Counted from the stretch's first letter, positions 21,990-32,555 are shown. The stretch: DNA of 64,000 bases from Rhodocollybia butyracea (GCA_015501585.1 JADNRY010000100.1:1-64000), one strand, 5' to 3'. A program made the numbers and translations. The notes: generated by a model not told the origin, from the sequence alone.

Positions 21990-22676
21990 CTACACGCCAT
22001 ACTTTTGAAAGATCAAGTTTCCTTCTTTAACTTGTTGAAGTAATTCTTCTACACCCTCCATCGCTGAACAGAGGATGTCCTCTATCCATTGCACCACTGT
22101 TTTGATTCGCTCCTTGACACGTTCCACCCGTTCCGCTGCCTTATCGTAACCGCCACAGTTTAGTAGCTTCCCGAAATAGCGAACATATTTTCCGCGAAGT
22201 GCGCACATATCTTTGTGAGCAGTTTCTAATATCGTCAGATCAGGCCCAGTTTCAAGCACAGATCGAATCCACTGTTGAATGAGATCCCTGCAGTAGTCTT
22301 TTCCCGCATGATTGATGAGCACCAGAAATTTCTCCTCCACTGTCGCACACTTGGCCAACCAGTAAGCTGAATCTTCATTCTTCATGGGTTTGGTCGTGTG
22401 TGAACAATCGCTTTTCAGGCTGTCAGTCATCAATTTTTTCAATGTATAACAACAAGGGACATACATTTCAGAGAAAGAGCTTGTGTTACCACTTTTTGAG
22501 CAGTACAATGCCCGACGTTTGTGATTAATATCCACACGATTTCTATAGTGGATATTTTGTTCAGTGTGTCTTAAGCCAGAACAGAGAAATACATACTTGG
22601 CATAATATTTGGCATTCTTTTGGCGGTTAGCTGCCTTCTTCTCCGAAGCCGTACGGTAAAGTTTTGCGCGAGGCAT
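21990..22676 (-). CDS. KDZ cargo 3: small protein with basic N-terminus
   Basis: ATG 22676 gives MPRAKLYRTASEKKAANRQK, then NAKYYAK. A canonical GTATGT...TATAG intron joins YYAK to NRVDINHKRRALYCSK. Reading through the intron is also open by chance. The start is strongly basic (R/K every two to three residues), like short nucleic-acid-binding regions in small proteins near basidiomycete transposons. The rest is helical and has DYCRDLIQQWIRSVLE and ERVERVKERIKTVVQWIED. It ends at 21990 close to the convergent cargo 2 gene. Function unknown. Confidence 0.55.
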   Translation of the reverse strand: MPRAKLYRTASEKKAANRQKNAKYYAKYVFLCSGLRHTEQNIHYRNRVDINHKRRALYCSKSGNTSSFSEMYVPCCYTLKKLMTDSLKSDCSHTTKPMKNEDSAYWLAKCATVEEKFLVLINHAGKDYCRDLIQQWIRSVLETGPDLTILETAHKDMCALRGKYVRYFGKLLNCGGYDKAAERVERVKERIKTVVQWIEDILCSAMEGVEELLQQVKEGNLIFQKYGV

Positions 22677-23390
22677 GATGGACCAATGATGGACGATAGT
22701 TCACAACGTCTTTGGGCGCCTGTTTCCCAAACTACTGTGAGCTAACAGCGAGCGAAACTAAGGGATTTGTTCAGAGCCTACTTTAAGAAAAGAATACATG
22801 CCAGTGTACTGAAAGTATTGAAAGATCATATTAGAGATAAATCCATAGTTCATCTCGTCCATGAACATCGCTACTAGATGAATATCGGTTGGAAAGTGCT
22901 TAGTGTACTTAACACGCTGTCAGTTCTGGGCTAAACTGTCTGACTTTTTCATGTGCAGATATTTTTGAGGGGAGGATGCATGTACAACTGTAGTAGCTAC
23001 AGCTCAGCTTGAATATATAATTTTCTAAGCACCAGGTATATCAGTTTGAGTTCCGCAATTGGATTAATCAACTCGAGGGATGGCTTCAATGGGCGCTTGC
23101 AGCCAGGAAAATGGGCGCTTGTGCAAAAGTCGTGCTAGTTCCTTCCTTCGTTCTTTCGTAAAGATGTAACTCTGGAAGCTTACGCTCCACTGTCCTAGCT
23201 TCTTAATCTCGAACACTCTAGCATCTCAGTCTCGAAAGATCTGGCCTGTTCTCGAACGAACTTCAATCCCGAAACTTATAGCTTCACGGTCTCAAAAAGT
23301 CTGACCTCTTACTCCCACTCTCGAACCCACTTGAATCTACGATATTTACAAAAGACAGCGGCACCCAGAAACGCTTTGCTATTCTAAAAA
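22677..23390. other. divergent intergenic region inside the KDZ element
   Basis: Lies between the divergent cargo 3 and cargo 4 genes, so it probably holds both promoters. Two similar phrases (TCTCGAAAGATCTGGCCTGT and TCTCAAAAAGTCTGACCTCT near 23231-23310) form a short imperfect repeat. No coding frame is convincing. Confidence 0.4.
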
Positions 23391-24283
23391 ATGTTCGTTA
23401 AATGGATATCACATTTGTATTTGCTAACAAAGAAATGCAGGATGTATTTTGACTACAACTTTGAAGACAACAACGAGGACATTCGAGCTCGATCTGCGCT
23501 AGTCGAGGCTCTTTCACCCATCTATCTCTCAGCCACTCACTCCGAGGCCTTTGTTAATGAAATAACCAAGATTTGGACACGTCGGTTCCCTGAAGACCGT
23601 CTGACAGGCAGAAAACCTTTCGACGAGAGGAGTGAACGTGTTAAAGCTGAGGATATTGATTCTGGCGAACCCAATGACCCTGAGCTTAGCCTGACTAGAA
23701 CGATGGAGGCGTTGTACATGGAAGGTGTCCAGTTGGTCTGCGGTTACACTGTGAATTCTCGGCCGCTCTATGGTAGGGCTGTTGAGACCTCGGATAGGTA
23801 CTTTGTGAATAACAGTACATTGTACGATGTAAGCTATTCAAAAATATCATTCTTGAAGTACTTTCTAACCTATTTTACAGGCTATTGAACAGGCTATCAT
23901 GCGGGTTCATAATCAATTTGCAGGTCGCATCCGTAAAGCCTCATCGGACTGGAAAGCGGAGCTGGATCTGGTTGCTCTCCATTGGGACGCTCAGTGGAAA
24001 ATGCCCGAGGGTTGGCGCAAGTTGAACGGGATCCCGTTGTACAAGTGGCGTAATGATGATGAAGTCGAGGGGGAGGTGGCAAGAGAGTTCATTCGCTCAA
24101 AATGTCTTACTGAAGGTATGTTTGGAATTTTCGGAGTTGTTTCATGTAAACTAAATGCACGTTACAGTGTTCTATGAGCCAGGAGAGGTCTGGAGATATC
24201 CTGGGGCCAGTACATTGCTCATACCAGCTTCTCATCGCAGGGTTGATGCTTCTCATTCTCATTATCCGGGTTTCCTACTGTAG
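23391..24283 (+). CDS. KDZ cargo 4: unknown protein, paralogue of cargo 5
   Basis: Three exons: to about 23829, 23881 to about 24115, and after an acceptor near 24167, ending at TAG 24281-24283. The start may be 23391 or, if GTTAAA...ATGCAG is an intron, 23442 or upstream. The first exon has ALVEALSPIYLSATHSEAFV and RRFPEDRLTGRKPFDERSER. This matches LLIEYLLPTYASAVASSAV and AKFPEDLTPGRKSHQDQSQR in the next gene, so the two are an old tandem duplication. No catalytic motif or known domain is visible, and I specifically do not see the HxD and Arg motifs of a TET/JBP dioxygenase. Confidence 0.6.
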
Positions 24284-24494
24284 TAGTGCACGCACTGGGC
24301 TAGGCCTATGATATATACTCTCCACACAATTGTGTAGCACTACTGTCTATACCGCTTGGCCAGATTTTGACCTTTTCGCCTTATTGTACCTTTAGGTAAA
24401 TCTTTTACCTAAATATTACTTTTTTCTTGCTTCGAAGTAAGGCCTAGGTCTGCGCTTCTCCATTTCTCTTCCCTTGACTCACCTAGGCGCAACG

Positions 24495-25633
24495 ATGGAA
24501 CGATACAGCATTCCGGCTTTTGTTGACCATGTCCTTGGTCGGCCAAACCTGGTGCCCATATCAGTCTGATTTCTACATTGTTTAGATCTTTTTGTTCAAC
24601 ACTGATGTCTTGGATTTATAGCCCCAAGAAAAAACAGCTCGAGCACGTATGGTAAATGCTTTGGAAAACATACGACAAGAAGACAGCCTTGAGGGTATGG
24701 AATATTTTGGTCTAAAAACTGAGGTATGATCGTATATTTTGGTGATTACTCACTGTACTTATTTTTTTCGTAGTTGGCCACTGAAAGTACACGTCAATAT
24801 GGTCTCGATTTTGACCGGCGCAACCTTCTGATTGAGTACCTACTCCCAACTTACGCATCTGCTGTGGCATCCAGTGCGGTTGATAGTATGCTTGACGAGG
24901 CAACACTTCACTGGCTTGCGAAATTCCCTGAAGACCTTACTCCTGGTCGAAAATCCCACCAAGATCAAAGCCAACGTCTTGACTCATATGTCTATCCTTC
25001 TGACGCGCCATACGACGAAGAAGAAATTTGCAATGTCCTTTTGGATCCTGATTTGCAGTCTAGTCGGATGACTCTTGAACGGCGTAATGCAATTGTGGGA
25101 GCAACAATTGGGGCAATTCGTCAGGTTAGTTTTGGATATCTCGCCGTTGTAGTTTATTTAATTGATCACTCTAGGGTAACATCGTTCGAGTTCGTATTTT
25201 ACTTGGATTACTGGGTGCCGAAGTCGTTCAATGGTTTCACTGGCTCCTGCGAGAGGTAAGTGCATATTTTCAGTGTTTCAATAAATGTGCTCACATCCAC
25301 TTGTCTTAGAAAATCGGTAGCATTCTGGCTTCTGCCTATAAAGCTCGAAAGGCCTACATTCGGGCGTTAGAGGACCAGGAAACGTGGCTTATAGAGCTAC
25401 ATGTTGCATCGTTCATGTGGGACGTTAATGAGGCATTGCCCACTGACCTCTTTACGGTTTACCCTCGTTACCTTCCTTATTCGATCTATACTTCAGAGCC
25501 ACCTATTGAACCTTCGGTTGTTTTTCATTGGGAGTACCCGGTTTTGGATGTTTCGAAGGTAGAGATTGAGGCGATGATTGCAAAGAAGCGCAAAAAACCG
25601 TTGGCTGATATTCTGGGTGTTTTGTGTGAATAA
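24495..25633 (+). CDS. KDZ cargo 5: unknown protein, paralogue of cargo 4
   Basis: ATG 24495 starts MERYSIPAFVDHVLGRPN. Introns of about 50-70 bases (one is GTATGA...TTTCGTAG near 24723-24773) join ENIRQEDSLEGMEYFGLK to the core LLIEYLLPTYASAV...LAKFPEDLTPGRK. Later exons give GAEVVQWFHWLLRE, KIGSILASAYKARKAYIRAL, and a C-terminal region ending MIAKKRKKPLADILGVLCE at 25633. It lies directly upstream of, and in the same direction as, the transposase. It has no recognised domain and is probably alpha-helical. It shares the FPED-x-x-x-GRK motif with cargo 4. Confidence 0.62.
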
Positions 25634-25787
25634 TCTAATTTTTGTATCTGCGAACTATCTTTGTGGGGAGTTGTAGCATGTATTATCTTGTAATGGCTAC
25701 TATCTTTCTCAGCCTCTCAAGTTTGAATCATGGTCATCCGAATTAGGACAGGATATATTAGCGCTTGACCAACACTCTTCTTCCCAT

Positions 25788-28700
25788 ATGCCTAGCAAAA
25801 AGAGAAAACATCCTGGTTCACAACCCTACCTCCCGGTGCATTCATCGAAGCTGAAGATGTACTCGACATTCCTTTAGAACACCATCGGCATACAAATATT
25901 TCTGCTTCCGGACGTCGACAAACTCAAAACTTCACTTTCGCAGCCACGCATACAACTCGACCACAGTTACTCAATTTTGAGAACCTTCCTTCTTTCCTCA
26001 ATGACAATAGCGGGCTTGGAATCTATACGATTGACGAGGAAGCTTCTGGCGACTCGTCCTTCATAACTTACTCGTTTGACAACCCGGATGACGAGAGCTC
26101 GGATTTGCCAGAACTTGCAGTACCTGTGGCTCAAGGTGGTGCTGGAACTTCACGTAACGTGCGTATTCAGTATTTCAATGATTTTACAATCTGAATGAGC
26201 ATCTACAGGAGCTTGCAATATGGCGGCCTTACAGGGATATGTATGTTCAAAGTTTGCTCTGGCACGACGGACTGCGAAGCAACAGCAACCAGCTGTCCTG
26301 TACCTGTGGCCAATCCTTTTCCAATGCTGACTCACAACAATATCGGTGCTGCGACTGTTCCAATTTCACGGAAGTTTTTTGTCGGGATTGTATCGTTGAA
26401 ATACATTCATTTCTGCCTTTTCACTCAGTCGAGGTACGCATTCTTTTTCCATAATTGAATTACTTTTGATAGTGATACTGGCATAGGTCTGGAATGGGAG
26501 TTTTTTCGATTGTGTACCTCTTGCAGATTTGGGGCTGGTATATCACCTTGGTTGTCATTCATCAAAGCGACCCTGCATATCCAATGCTGCAGTGGAAGAA
26601 TTCACGGTCTTGGACAACTCTGGAATACATGTTCTCAATCTCCGAATTTGTGGTTGTGACCAGCAGCACCCACTACAAGAACAGCTCTTACGTGCGCGTC
26701 TATGGCCAGCAACCGTAGGAAATCCACGAACCGCCGGTTCTTTTCAGCTCTTGAACGCTTTCAGCTACTCAGTTTCATGTCAAAAGTGTCTGCAGAGGAA
26801 ATGTATCATACGTTAGAGCGTTTGACTGATAACACTGGGACTAAGGTGCCCTCGGTGAGACTGGCTTGCTGTTTGACGTTTTGCTTAAAACTGACTTGAA
26901 GAAAATGACAGTCACGAATACGGGAGTTCAGGCGTATGATTCGTGAGTGGCGCTGTATACGAATGAATAAGCGGGCAGGGTTTGGACATGAACTCGATGG
27001 AGTAGATGCTGCTGCTGCTGGTGACTTGGCCATCAAATGCCCAGCATGCCCTCATCCCGATATAAACCTGCCATCAAACTGGACCAAAACCTCCCAAGAG
27101 AAAAGGTAAAAAATGTCACATTTGCCTATCTAATCTAAACTAACACTTGATCGTCACATCTGTAGCTGGGTATACAAGCTTTTTACGGCGATGGATGGCA
27201 ATATGAAACAAGTACGCCTGAATGCTTCTTCGGAAGCTCGAGATCCTGGCTTCAACGTTGGGCGCGCGTTTTTCCTCGATCCCGTGGCTCATCGTAATCA
27301 TGTCGAACAGTTTGATAAGCGGTTTCCCCCACAACGTTCTACCTGCAATGACTACAAGGCCGTTAGTGGTGCAGTTGAGAGAGGACGAGAGCATAACTGC
27401 ACAGTTTCGGGTATATTCAGCGTGTTTTGTGCATGGCACGATACATTTCGCCCTCAAGGAACTACTGATTTGCGGTACAATGAAAGGTAACTCTGTCGGC
27501 TTCAGCTATCTATGTTTTGAACTGACAGATGTTTGTCTCAGACATGTCGACGTAGATTTCGCCTACCTCAGCCAGTTACGATACGATGCTCCCAAGATAA
27601 TATGCAGCTCATACGATGTTATGTGCCAATATAGTGTCAATCTGACCATGCGAGTGGAGTCGTACCCAGCTGATCTGCACGCTCCTCATGTGTTCGGAGA
27701 TACTCAATACGTGGTCCCGAAATTTCATCTGCCCTCGCACGTAAAGGAATGTCACACGGAATTCTCGTTTAACTATACTCCGGCACCGGCAAAACCGATG
27801 GCGAAGCACCGGAACGCGGTTGGTCGTGTCTGAACGCTCTTGCAAGTAGTGTGAAGCGAATGTCTCCAGGTGGAAGATGGGATACCTTGGATGATCACCT
27901 GTGTGACTGGAACTGGCGGAAATCTATCACCTTGGGTACGCTTACCTTTGTTTTCTACTATCCCTTCCGCTGATAATATCTTCACCAGTCTCATATCTGT
28001 TAGATCGAGGAGATGAGGTTTTGAAGAAACGTGAGCCCGTGATTCTTGCGTTTCAGGAGATGTGTGAACAGCTCGACAAAGAAACGGTCGCGGTCTGGCG
28101 CAGATCAGTGGAAGCCTGGGAGGCTGACAGCTCAAAGCCTAACCCATTGGTGTCTACGATCCGACGTGAGTATTCGATTTATTTTGCTACACGTGATGGC
28201 TCATTGATATTTTCTCCAGCATTATCTTATCATTCAGTCCGACTAAAATTGGCAAAGAAGGACGAGTTAAGGGCTCAGTCCGGCTCTCAAGTGGTCAGCC
28301 GCGAGGTTTCGCCTGTGCAGATGATTGTCGAGGGTCTGGAATTGGAAGAACAACAGTAAGTGATGAAGAATTTCTGCGTGTTCGAGTATTAAAGTCATGT
28401 AGACGCCGTCTTCGATGGGACGCCGGACAACTGGGGCAGCATGCGACGCTTCTCCAGCAAGCGAAAATCAAGGAACGTGCTACTGCTCTGGCGAGACGAG
28501 TTGGTGCTTGGACTGCGATCCAACAATTCCATCTACCAGCTGCCACAATACTGAGAAGCCGCCGTGCTTCGGCGAATACCGGTGTGTATGATATTCCATT
28601 ATTTCTGCCTTCTGCCATAGTCCTAGACGGTGCGGAATGCCCTCGTCACCTCCTTGAGATCGAATGGGAGCTCCGACAAGGTCTAGCTCTTGACGTTCTG

Positions 28701-29465
28701 GAAACATTACGACAACAGCTGCTCAGTCGGGCCGCTGTCTTGGATTATAAGCGTGTACACACTCATGGTCAATACCAGGGTAGTCGATCAGCAACCGTGC
28801 TAGCCTCATTAGCTGCAAAGATCGGTGCTTGTGCTGCTCGTTATCGCACTCATCAAGCTGTTTTGGTAAAAGACCGCACCTCTTCTCAACCTGATCGGAA
28901 CAGATTCCGTTTTTCAAACGCTTCAAGATGCGGACATTCGGGGTATTGACCGGCAAGCAATGGACACCGAAACCGAGGATAACGCCTCCTGGTCATGGAT
29001 TTGGCTTGAACGCTGGTGTCAAGGCCACCAATGAAAACAGCATTGCAGAATGTAAGCTCTTCTCATATATGTCAAATGATGTCTGATATCCTATTTGACT
29101 CCAGCGTTACGAATTGGATGGTGTAAGGCTCGAGCCAAGGCTCATCGTTGGCAGGAGGAAGGACTACTGATACAAGAAGAGATGAGGCGTGTTGTGGAAT
29201 TCCTGAGCCACGAGACCGTCAAATGGGAGCAGCGTGGAATTGCGGCTGGAGATGTACATTCATCCAGGCTCCTTCCGGGAGAGCCCGGTCACATAGAGGA
29301 TTCAGCGGAGATTGCACAAGGCGGGTAGCTTATGCGATGAGGCAAGCGGCAATTCGTCGGAAAATCCGTGATCAGTGCGAGGTCAAGTGGAGCGCAATGT
29401 TGAAAAATTTGAAGACCGGAGTCGGGCGAATCTCATTACAGGACGACAGGTGGAGTTTTGTATAG
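25788..29465 (+). pseudogene. KDZ transposase with CxC2 cysteine cluster, several frameshifts
   Basis: Starts near ATG 25788 (MPSKKRKHPGS). The zinc-binding CxC2-type cluster comes first (CTCGQSF, CCDCSNFTEVFCRDC, HSFLPFHSVE, VWNGSFF, LGLVYHLGC). The transposase core follows: MDGNMKQVRLNAS, FCAWHDTFRPQG, CSSYDVMCQY, VVPKFHLPSHV, KTDGEAPERGW, and RWDTLDDHLCDWNWRK; the DGN, SYDxxCQ and DGExxERxW blocks are the conserved acidic motifs. The C-terminal helical part has DADIRGIDRQAMDTETEDNA, then WCKARAKAHRWQEE and VAYAMRQAAIRRK. About eight introns of 50-60 bases fit. The frame changes without an intron near 25.83, 26.76, 27.78, 28.89, 29.03 and 29.25 kb, so as written it is inactive. Confidence 0.88.
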
Positions 29466-29530
29466 GTTGCATTTGGTTGTATGTTCTTACCGTATGTTTT
29501 GATGTATCGATAATCGTTAATTATAGTCTA

Positions 29531-29606
29531 CGTTCCGAGATCATTATTCCGACGTTCCCAGATCACTTCCCACATCATTTCTGACGTTCCCAGATCTGGG
29601 ATCAGA
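29531..29606 (+). repeat. three CGTTCCCAGATC-type motifs near the KDZ right end
   Basis: CGTTCCGAGATCA, CGTTCCCAGATCA and CGTTCCCAGATCT occur at about 29531, 29553 and 29585. They differ from the CGCTTTGAC motifs of the left end, so the two subterminal regions are not alike. Confidence 0.5.
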
Positions 29607-29699
29607 TATGGTCAAAAGAGGTAGGTGTCAGGACAGCCTGTGCGCCCCAGATGACCTCTGAATATGCCTCCAGGCTTAACAACTGGAATTATAATTAAG

Positions 29700-29770
29700 G
29701 CCTCTTGCAATAGCAAGAGATAATTGTAAAATCTATTTACTTGATCTAACCATTGTATAATTATTAGTAG
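29700..29770 (-). repeat. KDZ element right terminal inverted repeat
   Basis: The complement reads CTAATAATTATACAATGGTT, then AATTATCTCTTGCTATTGCA and AGAGG, which pairs with the left repeat at 17379-17445 with several mismatches. Confidence 0.6.
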
Positions 29771-29782
29771 AGCGTTGGGTAA

Positions 29783-29792
29783 TGGCCTAGAA
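29783..29792. repeat. target-site duplication of the KDZ element, right
   Basis: ATGGCCTAGA, the same as 17351-17360, directly followed by the resumed copia-2 RNase H frame (AGGATACTCTGATGCAGACG). Confidence 0.85.
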
Positions 29793-30257
29793 GGATACTC
29801 TGATGCAGACGGAATGTCACACGAGACACGCAGAGCAGTTTCAGGCTATGCATTTTTATTGGATGGTGGTGCCATCTCATGGAGTTCCAAGAAACAAGAA
29901 CTTGTCACTCTGTCTACCACTGAGGCAGAATATGTGGCACTCACACATGCAGCTAAGGAAGCTCAGTGGCTGCGCCAATTCCTGGAAGAATTATTTGGTC
30001 CCATCAATGAACCTTTCACACTCTATGGTGACAATCAATCTGCAATTGCACTTGCACATTCTCAAGCAGGTCAATTCCATGCGCGCACCAAGCATATTGA
30101 TATCAGATACCATTTCATACGCTACTGCATTGAAAATGGTAGTATTCAGTTACTTTATTGTCCCACTGAGGACATGGTTGCTGACGCCTTAACCAAGGCA
30201 TTACCAAGCTCGAAAGCAAAACATTTTGCAATGAGTCTTGGACTATCTCCCGCTTGA
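29783..30257 (+). pseudogene. copia-2 RNase H, 3' part of the interrupted pol
   Basis: Continues the pol frame broken at 17360: YSDADGMSHETRRAVSGYAF, STTEAEYVALTHAAKEAQWL, DNQSAIALAHS, and TKHIDIRYHFIRY, ending VADALTKALPSSKAKHFAM and a TGA stop at 30255-30257. These are the acidic and DNQ/HID motifs of copia RNase H. An apparent local ATG start at 29775 is produced by the KDZ end and is not a real start. Confidence 0.95.
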
Positions 30258-30264
30258 GGAGGAG

Positions 30265-30538
30265 TGTTGGAATATACAAGCGGAGTCATATTCAGACTCA
30301 TGCTTAGTCATTCCAGGTCATAACGAGTCATACAGACTCATGTCGGTAGTAATGGAGGAAAGTCATTACAAGTCATGACTCTAGTCAATATGAGTCATTT
30401 CTAGTCAGTAAACTTATATAGTAGAATATTCTCATGTATCAAATATTAGTATAAATACAGGCTCAGAGAACCTATTCTCTATCGCTAAGAGCACTTTTCC
30501 CCCCACCAATATTTAGTTAAGCTTATCACCTTTCAATA
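30265..30538 (+). repeat. copia-2 3' LTR with polypurine tract
   Basis: The purine tract GAGGAGGAG (30256-30264) precedes TGTTGGAATAT at 30265. The LTR is the same as 12590-12862 except for an extra C. It ends TTTCAATA at 30538. Confidence 0.97.
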
Positions 30539-30543
30539 TGAAT
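30539..30543. repeat. target-site duplication of copia-2, right
   Basis: TGAAT, the same as 12585-12589. Confidence 0.9.
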
Positions 30544-30544
30544 G

Positions 30545-31180
30545 CCTACAAGTAGAACATCCGCTATGATGCTTAGTATGCAAGCTTCAGATTGGTTTGA
30601 TGGAAGTTATGCAGATGGGCACCACCTACTTTGCAGCCACATAAACAGCTGCTTCAGCAGTTCTGAGACAATGACCGGATAAGTGTCCGCATGGTATGAG
30701 CGAGAGTAGTAACATGTACCCAATATTATTCAACGCGGAGAAATGACCCTGTGCTGGATCGGTGAGGGGGTCGCCACCCAATAAGATTGAAATAATGAAT
30801 AGAGTTTCCTGATTATAACCCAAAATAGTAAGGACTAGAGCTGCTGTGGCCAGCATATAAAGAAGGAGGACAGAAATTTGATAGTAGCGCTTTTGTCCAC
30901 GCTGCTGTATCTGGAGGTATACATAAAGGGAAAAAAGCATCGTGTGTACACCTAGTAGAAAAGATGTTATTCAATAATGGCAGCAGGCAATGTAACTTGC
31001 GAGGATCAGACCATAAAAAAAGATAACAAACTGGAATGATATCAATGTTAATGTCTATGCTTTTTATCCAGGCATCTGTCCACTCACGACCATCATCGTA
31101 AAGTCCGGTCCAGCGGTCCCTACAAGAATGTCGGTGAGCTCTTCAACCTCGGACGGATCTACAAGGTTTCCAGTAGACAT
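30545..31180 (-). pseudogene. orphan seven-helix membrane protein, N-terminal half
   Basis: ATG 31180 opens exon 1 (to 31088: MSTGNLVDPSEVEELTDILV). A 19-base exon 2 (31030-31012) gives FVIFFYG, and exon 3 (30951-30720) gives VHTMLFSLYVYLQIQQRGQK, then LYMLATAALVLTILGYN. Exon 4 (30662-30630) gives TAEAAVYVAA. Introns are GT...AG with a TACTAAGC-like branch site before exon 5. Exon 5 begins at 30545, right where copia-2 inserted. The gene continues on the minus strand at 12542 (LYRCYIVWGARK). The splice pattern immediately at the insertion is uncertain. Confidence 0.78.
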
Positions 31181-31979
31181 AGTGGGAAGCGCGTTGAGAG
31201 CTGGACTGAAGCAAGAATGGAATGAAAGAAGGACTAAGGACTACCCTTCAACGTGAGTCTTTAAACTTCATGATCCCGCCCTTGCTGTGCGATACAAAAG
31301 TTGATATTTCGCAAAGTAAGGGCCTGAAAGTTGGATTAGAACAGCGCTCTAACCCGCTTCCAAACTTTGTACAGCGCTCAGATAGGCATCGCTCTTGGCG
31401 AGGCAACCCACTCGATTGAGATGATGGGCGACAATAGGAGGAGTTTTATTGTGGTGGTCCTGGTCATACAACAACTTACACAAAGAGCTGGAACTCGATG
31501 CCACTGACATGATCACCCGCGTAGCGGGATAGGGGGGGGGAGGGATTTGTTGCGGGAGGCAAATTACACTGTGACCTAGGAGTCAATGTAATGACTAGCC
31601 AAGTATTCAACCTATATACAAAATACACACCTGGTATACGGTGAAGGGAATAGTTCGCCTTGTCCAAACATTGGTCGACGCAGCGAATACTAAACGCAAT
31701 GCCCAACAACAGAGACCGGTGAAAATACAGGACACCTTCGGTATATGTAATTGTCTGAGGGTTGGTAAGTATAGATCACAAAAACTATCCTAGGGTTTTG
31801 ACGAGGTCATGATTCAGCACTAGATAAAGATAACACTGTCAACCTCAAGTACTCTTTTGAGGGAAACATACTCTCTAGTGCTAAGTCTTAGAGTACACAA
31901 TTGTCTAGTTACATATACCTATTTCGTATCAATATGTGATACTATGAGGATCTTTGTTTATCGAACACTTACCGGACTT
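31181..31979. other. intergenic; possible eroded DUF6533 paralogue
   Basis: Between the orphan seven-helix gene start and a DUF6533 5' remnant. A G run (31530-31538) is present. A minus-strand frame (31476-31709) has no recognisable domain, and the DUF6533 helices of the 5.5-7.3 kb gene are not found here, so the body of the duplicate seems lost. Confidence 0.4.
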
Positions 31980-32022
31980 GAAGTTCTTTAGCCACGGCCA
32001 GATTAGTACGGGAAGACTGCAT
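31971..32022 (-). pseudogene. 5' exon remnant of a DUF6533 gene
   Basis: The minus strand from ATG 32022 encodes MQSSRTNLAVAKELQVR followed by a GTAAGT donor, matching MSISSNNAAMAEELQVR at the start of the 5.5-7.3 kb gene. Upstream bases also match (AGCGCTGATTACGAGTCACG and GGATATAAGCC). No later exon is recognisable. Confidence 0.6.
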
Positions 32023-32204
32023 AAGATATTTCCGCTTTGATGATATCAGTGGCAAAACAGGAGAGCGCTCAAGAGCGCTGATTACGAGTCACGACTCACT
32101 GGTGACTGGATATAAGCCTCCATATTCCAAGATGTGAGTAATTAGAACTGTGTTACGCAAAATTCGGGGAAGGCCGGAATGATAACCTCGCAGAGTGTTT
32201 TCAG

Positions 32205-32300
32205 CTAATTCCTGGGTACATACATAGGAGATTATGTTGATGAGTTTTACGGAAAGGTTGTCGGCTCCAAGGTGAAGAGTACCGTGGCACTTGAAACAGG
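32205..32300 (-). pseudogene. second fragment of the 34-kb membrane-anchored protein family
   Basis: The minus strand reads GTLHLGADNLSVKLINIIS, close to the intact gene at 34.0-34.1 kb (DPLHLAADDLSVKLINIIS) and to the fragment at 8.2 kb. It keeps the same position relative to the phosphotransferase remnant as the 8.2-kb copy. Confidence 0.55.
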
Positions 32301-32555
32301 TGGGCCGATGACTATCCTCGTCTATTCAGGCGCCTTTAATTTTCCCTATGTATCATCATGAGCCTTGCTTGAATCTTGCTTGAAACAAAAATGCACGAGT
32401 CGCTCACGAGTGGAACGTTGATCGATGATCCGTTGAGCTTGAATCGTATATCAATAGATACGCATAGCGATGAGTAAAGCGTAGAAAAGAAACGTGACAT
32501 GACGTGTCACAACAAATTGATGTCTACTCTGTAACATGACATATCCAGCCTCAAC

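Larger units (their letters stand above)
17361..29782 (+). mobile_element. 12.4-kb KDZ (Kyakuja-Dileera-Zisupton) DNA transposon with cargo genes
   Basis: The element sits inside copia-2 RNase H between copies of ATGGCCTAGA. Its ends carry imperfect inverted repeats, and its left end has repeated CGCTTTGAC motifs. It contains a KDZ transposase with a CxC2-type cysteine cluster (25.8-29.5 kb) and five other genes: a helical protein with an HWFNN motif, an RNase H1-N/viroplasmin-like protein, a small basic protein, and two unknown paralogues. KDZ elements in fungi are known to carry extra genes, among them TET/JBP dioxygenases, but I find no dioxygenase here. Because it interrupts a copia with nearly identical LTRs, it arrived recently. 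Confidence 0.9.
12590..30538 (+). mobile_element. Ty1/copia retrotransposon copia-2, interrupted by a KDZ transposon
   Basis: Two LTRs of 273 and 274 bp that differ by a single C in a C run bound a gag-pol element. Without the 12.4-kb insert the element would be about 5.5 kb. The 5-bp target duplication TGAAT flanks it. The near-identical LTRs mean the insertion is young. The copy is no longer autonomous: it has an in-frame TGA in front of integrase, a 38-bp unit present three times in the pol region, and the KDZ insertion in RNase H. It inserted into an orphan seven-helix gene. Confidence 0.95.

Noticed and set aside
17361..29782. TET/JBP dioxygenase as KDZ cargo
   Set aside because: I looked for HxD...H and Arg motifs in all frames of the element and saw none.
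17361..29782. Starship or other large cargo element
   Set aside because: No tyrosine recombinase (DUF3435-type captain) is present; the transposase is KDZ and short target duplications flank the element.
29775..29790. ATG at 29775 as the start of a new gene
   Set aside because: It combines the end of the KDZ element with the resumed copia RNase H; removal of the insert restores one pol frame.
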